64,000 bases of DNA from Thalassotalea nanhaiensis (GTDB taxonomy: Bacteria; Pseudomonadota; Gammaproteobacteria; Enterobacterales; Alteromonadaceae), in contig NZ_CP134146.1 of NCBI RefSeq assembly GCF_031583575.1, positions 2,046,001 to 2,110,000 of the forward strand. The letters run 5' to 3'. Shown here in pieces: positions 57,537 to 64,000 of this stretch. A model generated the notes under the pieces. It saw only the letters and a program-made list of their open reading frames with translations, ran no database searches and had not been told where the DNA came from. Each line of letters begins with the position of its first letter. Positions within the stretch are counted from its first letter, which is position 1. A program made the translations under genes and the position numbers.

Positions 57537-57734
57537 CATAACCTGCCTGTTATGGTTACGAACTGCAAGAAGTTTTTTTAACGCTTAACCCCTGTCGCGC
57601 TAATAGAATAGTGCTGTTTTGAGTAGTTATGCGTTGATGGTAAATAAAATGATCAGTAAAAAACGTTTGTAAGGGTAAAGTCATATTATTCATTGTTTAT
57701 GCATGTTGTGAGTTGAAAGGAACATGGCAAAAAT

Positions 57735-57781
57735 GCGCTAACAATCTGTTTAATAGGCAATCAAGTTAACAATGTTAGCGC
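57735..57781. repeat. Spaced inverted repeat
   Basis: GCGCTAACA (57735-57743) and TGTTAGCGC (57773-57781) are perfect inverted 9-mers 29 bp apart. They may be a looping operator pair or a long hairpin. Confidence 0.35.
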
Positions 57782-57967
57782 TTAATACCAGCTTAAAATT
57801 ATTAAGTTAATGCAGAAGCATGCACTTAAAGCGTTTAATTAGTTACACGTTCCTATCTCTTTACGGAAGGAACTAGTTATAAACAATACGAATAAGTATC
57901 TAACGTTGGTTTTTTACATTTTATTTACAATAAAATGCAGTTAATGAAATTTGAGTCGGTTTTGCTA

Positions 57968-57973
57968 TATAAT
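57968..57973 (+). promoter_or_regulatory. Candidate -10 of the MFS pump gene
   Basis: A perfect TATAAT 30 bp before the start codon; the -35 region is weak (TGAAAT at 57945). Transcription near 57980 would leave a leader of only about 23 bases. Confidence 0.4.
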
Positions 57974-58002
57974 ATGATTCCTTTTTCTTTCTCGGTTTCT
58001 TC

Positions 58003-59181
58003 ATGCACAAACTTAAAATGCTGCCAGTATTAATGCTAATGGTCATATTTAGTCCTTTAGCCATTGATATTTTTTTACCAGCGTTACCGCTTATGGCAAG
58101 TGACTTTTCTGTTTCCTTACCAACCATGCAATGGAGTATTTCCATCTTTATGTTAAGTATGGGCTTGGGGCAATTATTTACTGGTCCTTTAACCGACAAA
58201 TATGGCCGTAAACCTGTCGCGATTATAGGCATAGCGGTATATGCATTATCATCATTATTAACGGTTTATGCTTCATCTATTGAATTACACCTGTTTTCAC
58301 GACTAATGCAGGGATTTGGCACCTGTGCAGTTGCTGTAGCTGCGTTTTCTGTCGTTAGAGATAAGTTCGATGCCATTCAAAGTGGTGTAATGTATAGCTA
58401 TTTAAATGGTTTAATTTGCTGCATACCAGCATTAGCGCCAATTCTTGGGAGTTGGTTAACTCAAACATTTAATTGGCAAAGTAATTTTGTATTTATGATT
58501 TTATACGCCATTGTGGCTGGTTTGCTCATCGCATATTATTTAATTGAAAGTAATAGAACGCCGGTTGAACAAAGACGTTTAATAAACCCATTTAAAATAT
58601 CACGCTATAAAAGTGTTATTACCAATAAAGTGTTTTTATTTCATGCCATCGTCGTCATGATTGCGATGGGAGTGATTCTTGCCTATGTGAGCAGTTCGCC
58701 TGCTTGGTTAATGATTGAGCTTGAATTGAGTCAAAATGAATTTGTCTTTTGGTTTAGTTTAAATGCGGTTGTCAATATCATTGCCTGTGTCACAGCACCT
58801 AAGATATTAATTCGTAAAGGAGCTGCTCGTACGATAAGTTTAGGATTGATCACATTATTTAGTGGTGGCTTATTAATGCTCGCGTTACAGTCTTTACATA
58901 CACCTATCGCATTTATGTTTCCTGTAATGTTAAGTTCTGTTGGCTTCTCTTTAGTTATGGGAACGTGTGCAGGACAAGCATTAGCATCATTTGGCGATAA
59001 AGCCGGTACAGCGTCAGCACTGCTCGGATTTATGCAAATGAGTGGTGCAGCGCTGTTGGTTGGTTTAGTTCAAATGGTACCTATCACAATCAGCGAACAA
59101 GTAGCATTACTTATGCTAATGTTTGCGCCATTGATGATGATTTGGTTTTCTAAAAAAGGCAGGCAGACGGTACTTGTATAA
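58003..59181 (+). CDS. MFS drug-efflux transporter, Bcr/CflA type
   Basis: The 392-residue, 12-helix inner-membrane pump matches the Bcr/CflA subfamily: SPLAIDIFLPALPLMASDF at the N-terminus, MFS motif A as GPLTDKYGRKP near residue 61, and RLMQGFGTCAVAVAAFSVVRD (motif C-like region). Such pumps export bicyclomycin, chloramphenicol or other compounds; the substrate is unknown. No Shine-Dalgarno precedes the ATG, only a pyrimidine-rich stretch. It stands alone, convergent with infA. Confidence 0.88.
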   Translation: MHKLKMLPVLMLMVIFSPLAIDIFLPALPLMASDFSVSLPTMQWSISIFMLSMGLGQLFTGPLTDKYGRKPVAIIGIAVYALSSLLTVYASSIELHLFSRLMQGFGTCAVAVAAFSVVRDKFDAIQSGVMYSYLNGLICCIPALAPILGSWLTQTFNWQSNFVFMILYAIVAGLLIAYYLIESNRTPVEQRRLINPFKISRYKSVITNKVFLFHAIVVMIAMGVILAYVSSSPAWLMIELELSQNEFVFWFSLNAVVNIIACVTAPKILIRKGAARTISLGLITLFSGGLLMLALQSLHTPIAFMFPVMLSSVGFSLVMGTCAGQALASFGDKAGTASALLGFMQMSGAALLVGLVQMVPITISEQVALLMLMFAPLMMIWFSKKGRQTVLV

Positions 59182-59240
59182 CGTCTGAATAAGTCCGGTC
59201 CAACTACAGGTTTTGTCTCTTGCCTGACGTGGTAACACTC

Positions 59241-59276
59241 CATGGCAGTTTGCATTCCATCATCCATGAAGTAAAA
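59241..59276 (-). repeat. Dispersed terminator-associated repeat, copy C
   Basis: On the minus strand, right after the terminator T-run (59273-59280), the sequence reads ACTTCATGGATGATGGAAT and then GCAAACTGCCATG. It is a diverged relative of copies A and B2. Confidence 0.45.
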
Positions 59277-59307
59277 AAAAGCCCTGCTATTTTAGCAGGG
59301 CTTTTAA
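59273..59307. terminator. Bidirectional terminator between MFS pump and infA
   Basis: AAAAGCCCTGCT (59277-59288) pairs with AGCAGGGCTTTT (59294-59305). A- and T-runs flank it, so both convergent units can end here. Confidence 0.92.
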
Positions 59308-59363
59308 ATTCTTATATTTTTAAGATGATTGATTTAGATAACCGATCACCTTTAAAGTAACTA

Positions 59364-59588
<225 letters not shown>

Positions 59589-59667
59589 TTAAACCTCTAT
59601 AAATTGTACTATAAAATTTTGCTGCCGAGATAATGCCCAAAAGTGAAGTGATTGTAAAGGTAAACCA

Positions 59668-60435
59668 CTATTTATTTGGATGTTTTTGTGTATTTTGAAC
59701 TAGAGCTTGCTTGTTTTCTGTACGTTGCCATTGATCATCTTTAAGGCGTTCATGCGGAAAGTATTGGTTTTTGTAGTTCATTTTGGCGCATTCATCAATT
59801 TGATAGCCTAAATATAAAAACTTTTTATGCATTTTTTTGCTTAATTCTATTTGTTTTAATATTGAAAACTTTCCTAATGAACGCTTTGATAAAGTTGGAT
59901 CGAAAAACGTGTACAGCGCAGACAGGGCAAAAGGCAAGTTATCACAAACCGCAACAGAAACGAGTTCATCTTCTAAGTAAAGTTCAATAAAAAGTTGATC
60001 AACCCTGGAGCTGAAAATAAAGCTTTCGTATTGCTCGTAATTAGCAGGGTACATAGCACCATCTTTATGGACGGTATCAATGTAGCGTTGATACAAACTG
60101 AAATATTCTGGGCGAGGGGACTTAACTACTCGAAGAGTTAAATCTTTATTTATAGAATTAATGCGTTTTTGACTTTTTGACGGAGTAAATTCATCTATTG
60201 GTAAACGGATTGACTCACAACTTTTACAATCACTGCAGTGAGGGCGGTAAACCTGTTCGCCACTACGACGAAAGCCTGCGGTGAGTAGTCGCTCATAGTT
60301 TTCACTGTTAAGCTCCTCTACATTTGTCACTACAATTAGTCTTTCTTTTTCGGTCATTAAATAATTGCAGGGAAATGTTTTAGTTAAGCCAAACTGAAAA
60401 TATTTTTTTGGTTGGTTCACTACTTTATTTCTCAT
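59668..60435 (-). CDS. bpt: Aspartate/glutamate leucyltransferase Bpt
   Basis: Bpt transfers leucine from tRNA to N-terminal Asp or Glu, creating a primary N-degron. The 255 residues show the ATE-type N-terminal region with a CNYL motif (KTFPCNYL), the cysteine-rich YRPHCSDCKSCESIRLP, and the C-terminal FLYLGYQIDECAKMNYKNQYFP. It has bacterial Bpt length, shorter than eukaryotic Ate1. It lies 33 bp after aat. Substrates should pass to ClpS-ClpAP. Confidence 0.92.
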   Translation of the reverse strand: MRNKVVNQPKKYFQFGLTKTFPCNYLMTEKERLIVVTNVEELNSENYERLLTAGFRRSGEQVYRPHCSDCKSCESIRLPIDEFTPSKSQKRINSINKDLTLRVVKSPRPEYFSLYQRYIDTVHKDGAMYPANYEQYESFIFSSRVDQLFIELYLEDELVSVAVCDNLPFALSALYTFFDPTLSKRSLGKFSILKQIELSKKMHKKFLYLGYQIDECAKMNYKNQYFPHERLKDDQWQRTENKQALVQNTQKHPNK

Positions 60436-60468
60436 CTATGATAAAAACAAGATTCACTTTTGATCGTT

Positions 60469-61176
60469 TTACCACGTTAGTTCTCTATTAAGCCAAAAGT
60501 CTTTGTTAACGTTGCGATTTAATTCATTGCTCTTTAATTGTAAAAATTCGTCTCTACTGATGTCAACCGCTCCCATACTTTCTAAAAATGGATTCTGAAT
60601 TTGACAATCAATAAACTCTACCTCTATTAATTTTAGCAAATTTATTAATGAAACAAGTGCAATTTTTGAGGCATTGGTTTTAGTATAAAACATAGACTCG
60701 CCACTGAAAAATCCATTTATTGCCACACCATATAAACCACCTACCAGTTCATTGTCATGCCAAACCTCTACAGAGTGGGCAAAACCTTGTTGGTGAAGTA
60801 GTCTGTATGCATTGAGCATGTCTGGTAAGATCCAAGTATCATCGTTTCTAAACGGCGCATTTGCACATTGAGCAATGACTTGGTTAAAGTTTTGGTTAAG
60901 CGTAACTCTATAAGGTGATTTGTTAATAAACTTTTTTAAACTGCGATTTACTTTTAAATCTGCAATTTTTATTACGGCGCGAGGATCAGGAGACCACCAA
61001 AGTATTGGATCGTTATCATTAAACCATGGAAAGATCCCGTTAGAGTAGGCTTGAATTAATCGTTCTGGCGATAAATCACCACCCATGGCTATCAAACCAT
61101 TTGGTTCATTGAGTGCGAATTGATGGGGAGGAAAAGCCAGCTCTTTATCATCTAAGGTGTAAAGATACTGGCTCAT
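60469..61176 (-). CDS. aat: Leucyl/phenylalanyl-tRNA--protein transferase Aat
   Basis: Aat adds Leu or Phe to proteins with N-terminal Lys or Arg, marking them for ClpS-ClpAP. The 235 residues (E. coli 234) contain FPPHQFALNEPNGLIAMGGDLSP, GIFPWFNDNDPILWWSPDPRAV, and GLYGVAINGFFSGESMFY. It follows trxB by 13 bp and precedes bpt by 33 bp, so the three are likely one operon. Confidence 0.96.
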   Translation of the reverse strand: MSQYLYTLDDKELAFPPHQFALNEPNGLIAMGGDLSPERLIQAYSNGIFPWFNDNDPILWWSPDPRAVIKIADLKVNRSLKKFINKSPYRVTLNQNFNQVIAQCANAPFRNDDTWILPDMLNAYRLLHQQGFAHSVEVWHDNELVGGLYGVAINGFFSGESMFYTKTNASKIALVSLINLLKLIEVEFIDCQIQNPFLESMGAVDISRDEFLQLKSNELNRNVNKDFWLNRELTW

Positions 61177-61189
61177 AATGTTTTATCCG

Positions 61190-62188
<999 letters not shown>

Positions 62189-62250
62189 CTATAACTATGA
62201 TATTTATTATTGATTGGGATGATAGGCAATTAATGCAAGAGCATCAACAA

Positions 62251-62282
62251 AAAAAACGCAGTCATTACTGACTGCGTTTTTT
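62251..62282 (-). terminator. Terminator between ald and trxB
   Basis: Perfect 14-bp arms with six A at one end and six T at the other (62251-62264 and 62269-62282) around TTAC. It ends ald transcription on the minus strand and could also act on the plus strand. Confidence 0.93.
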
Positions 62283-62338
62283 AATAAATTTAGATTTTGT
62301 AAACTAAGTGGTACTAAGTTACAAAACTAACAAGGTAT

Positions 62339-63454
62339 TTAGCCTAAAGCTACTTTTGGTTCAACAAATTCAAAACCAAGGTTTTCAGCTACTTCACGTA
62401 CTGTAACTTTACCGTTTATAACGTTAAGACCGTTTAAGAAATGGTCGTCTGACAATAGTGCTTCTTTGTAGCCTTTATTCGCTAAGTTGATAATGAACGG
62501 TAATGTTGCATTATTTAATGCGAACGTAGAAGTACGTGGCACTGCGCCTGGCATATTCGCAACACAGTAATGAACAACGTCGTCAACGATAAAGGTTGGT
62601 TCTGCATGAGTTGTAGCGTAAGAAGTTTCAATACAACCACCTTGGTCAATTGCAACATCTACAATGGCTGAACCAGGCTTCATGTTTTTGATATGTTCTT
62701 TTGTTACTAGTTTAGGAGCAGCTGCGCCTGGGATAAGAACGCCACCAATAACAAGATCTGCTTCTAAAACATGTTTCTCTAATGCATCAGCAGTTGAGTA
62801 AACGGCTTTTACTTTGTTACCAAATTGAGCATCTAATTTACGTAATACATTGATGTTACGATCTAAAATTACAACTTCAGCGCCCATACCTACAGCCATT
62901 TGCGCTGCGTTGTTACCAACCATGCCGCCACCAATAACAACTACTTTAGCTGGTTCAACACCAGGTACGCCGCCAAGAAGCATACCGCGACCAGCGTTAG
63001 ATTTTTCTAATGCTTGTGCGCCTGCTTGAATTGACATACGGCCTGCAACTTCTGACATAGGAGCAAGAAGTGGTAAACCACCGTGACTATCAGTTACTGT
63101 TTCATATGCTATACAAACAGCCTTAGATCTAACAAGGTCTTCAGTTTGAGCAAGATCAGGTGCTAAATGTAAGTAAGTGAATAAAATTTGGCCTTCACGT
63201 AACATTGCACGCTCTACAGCTTGTGGCTCTTTTACTTTAACGATCATTTCAGCTTTAGCGAACACTTCACTGGCAGTATTTAAAATCGTTGCACCAGCTG
63301 TAATATAATCAGCATCAGAAAAGCCAATGCCACTACCAGCATTCGTTTCTACAAATACTTGATGGCCGTGAGCAATTAATTCACGAACGCTTGCAGGAAC
63401 CATACCTACACGGTATTCATGGTTTTTAATTTCTTTAGGTACACCGATAATCAT
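62339..63454 (-). CDS. ald: Alanine dehydrogenase
   Basis: Ald converts L-alanine to pyruvate and ammonia with NAD+. The 371 residues begin [20 protein letters not shown] and contain VKVKEPQ (substrate lysine), YLHLAPD (catalytic histidine), and the NAD-binding [20 protein letters not shown] near residue 172. It is divergent from lrp across 180 bp; Lrp-type regulators commonly control ald. Downstream is a strong terminator. Confidence 0.97.
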   Translation of the reverse strand: MIIGVPKEIKNHEYRVGMVPASVRELIAHGHQVFVETNAGSGIGFSDADYITAGATILNTASEVFAKAEMIVKVKEPQAVERAMLREGQILFTYLHLAPDLAQTEDLVRSKAVCIAYETVTDSHGGLPLLAPMSEVAGRMSIQAGAQALEKSNAGRGMLLGGVPGVEPAKVVVIGGGMVGNNAAQMAVGMGAEVVILDRNINVLRKLDAQFGNKVKAVYSTADALEKHVLEADLVIGGVLIPGAAAPKLVTKEHIKNMKPGSAIVDVAIDQGGCIETSYATTHAEPTFIVDDVVHYCVANMPGAVPRTSTFALNNATLPFIINLANKGYKEALLSDDHFLNGLNVINGKVTVREVAENLGFEFVEPKVALG

Positions 63455-63634
63455 AATTAATATCTCGCTATGTTTGCTGTAATGTAAAATTCATAGTTTA
63501 AAATGCTACGAATTGTTATTTGTTTTATTTAACGCTAGTATATCTAGGCATTTATAGGATTACATACCGTTATATTTATAACTGCAGAATAAAATATCGT
63601 AAAAGTATAAGTTATCGGAGTTAAAAACTACGTT

Positions 63635-64000
63635 ATGCCAGCTGAAAATAAAAAACTTGATCGTATTGATAAAAACATTCTAGTTGAACTTCAAAATAAT
63701 GGGCGGTTATCTAACGTTGAATTATCAAAAAGAGTAGGCTTAAGTCCAACGCCTTGTTTAGAGCGGGTAAAGAAGCTTGAACAAGAAAGGGTAATCACGG
63801 GTTACAGTGCCAATTTGAACCCACAGGTATTGAATGCAGCTTTATTGGTATTTGTCGAAATAACATTAAGCAGAACAGGTCCAGATGTGTTTGAAGAGTT
63901 TTCAAAGGCAGTAATGGGTTTGGACGTTATTCAAGAGTGTCATTTAGTGTCTGGCAGTTTTGATTTCTTATTAAAAACTCGAGTGTCAGATATGCAAGCG
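63635..64000 (+). CDS. lrp: Leucine-responsive regulatory protein Lrp, N-terminal part (gene cut by window edge)
   Basis: This is a global regulator of amino-acid metabolism. 122 codons are inside the window, and the frame is open to the end. The sequence starts MPAENKKLDRIDKNILVELQ. The helix-turn-helix region is VELSKRVGLSPTPCLERVKK (residues about 29-48), and the RAM domain carries LVFVEITLSRTGPDVFEEF and ECHLVSGSFDFLLKTRV. It matches E. coli Lrp closely from memory, and its place near trxB is the same as in E. coli. The ATG (63635) lacks a close ribosome site; GGAG lies 14 bases upstream. Divergent ald is a likely target. Confidence 0.95.
   Translation, partial: MPAENKKLDRIDKNILVELQNNGRLSNVELSKRVGLSPTPCLERVKKLEQERVITGYSANLNPQVLNAALLVFVEITLSRTGPDVFEEFSKAVMGLDVIQECHLVSGSFDFLLKTRVSDMQA

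Larger units (their letters stand above)
57488..58002. other. Long divergent intergenic region between nhaC and the MFS pump
   Basis: No gene is supported in these 515 bp. Seen in it: the triple repeat at 57508-57536, a widely spaced inverted repeat (57735-57781), an inverted GTTCCT/AGGAAC pair near 57849-57872, and a TATAAT at 57968-57973 close to the pump. No RNA gene was recognised. Confidence 0.5.

Overview
The window is an AT-rich (roughly 60% A+T by eye) chromosomal segment from a marine gammaproteobacterium of the Alteromonadales. Protein similarity recalled from memory points to the Colwelliaceae (Colwellia/Thalassotalea-like). Supporting signs are TonB-dependent receptors paired with winged-helix membrane regulators, a monomeric isocitrate dehydrogenase, a leucine dehydrogenase, and E. 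coli-like gene orders (cspD/clpS-clpA ... infA-aat-trxB ... lrp; icd/rluE-nudJ-mnmA-hflD-purB). I see no phage, insertion sequence, CRISPR array, rRNA or tRNA. TTG and GTG starts are frequent.

Layout. (1) 1-11.2 kb is a nucleoside-salvage district: deoC (cut by the left edge), nupC, udk, deoB, deoD and add. It is interrupted by a TonB-dependent receptor, a winged-helix/TPR membrane regulator and a small secreted protein. (2) 11.4-16.5 kb: aroG with a DUF2750-type gene, a LexA-controlled umuDC pair and an SLC13/TrkA-C type permease. (3) 16.7-28.1 kb is a sensory/uptake region: a winged-helix/beta-propeller regulator divergent from a 1019-residue TonB receptor, a periplasmic PPP-type phosphatase, and a ~1512-residue propeller-PAS-GGDEF-EAL protein. 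(4) 28.2-43.4 kb is metabolic: adenine deaminase, a low-molecular-weight phosphatase with a lipoprotein, aroH, ppsR/ppsA, DJ-1, PhzF and DUF3224-like proteins, a YdiJ-type dehydrogenase, leucine dehydrogenase, and the ribosomal oxygenase RoxA. (5) 43.5-50.5 kb: rluE-nudJ-mnmA-hflD-purB divergent from icd. (6) 50.7-64 kb: cspD/clpS-clpA; an inserted block with an outer-membrane barrel, an arginase-family/NhaC pair and an MFS pump; then trxB-aat-bpt-infA, ald, and lrp (cut by the right edge).

How the genes work together. Imported nucleosides would be split by DeoD, deaminated by Add, or phosphorylated by Udk. Their pentose would pass through DeoB and DeoC to glycolysis, and free adenine would go to hypoxanthine by adenine deaminase. 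ClpS, ClpA, Aat and Bpt together give the recognition, unfoldase and both leucyl-transfer arms of the bacterial N-degron pathway. Ald beside Lrp and leucine dehydrogenase handle amino-acid deamination. PpsR/PpsA and the two DAHP synthases sit at the PEP/aromatic branch.

The window is mostly ordinary core genome; no undescribed system stands out unmistakably. The most unusual signals are regulatory: (a) direct repeats with an exact 11-bp period upstream of three different genes (a winged-helix regulator, the GGDEF-EAL protein, nhaC); (b) a LexA operator embedded in a 38-bp inverted repeat; (c) a short dispersed repeat lying just beyond the U-tracts of three minus-strand terminators; (d) the arginase-family/NhaC pair placed between clpA and infA. 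All operators and promoters were read by eye and none was tested by computation.
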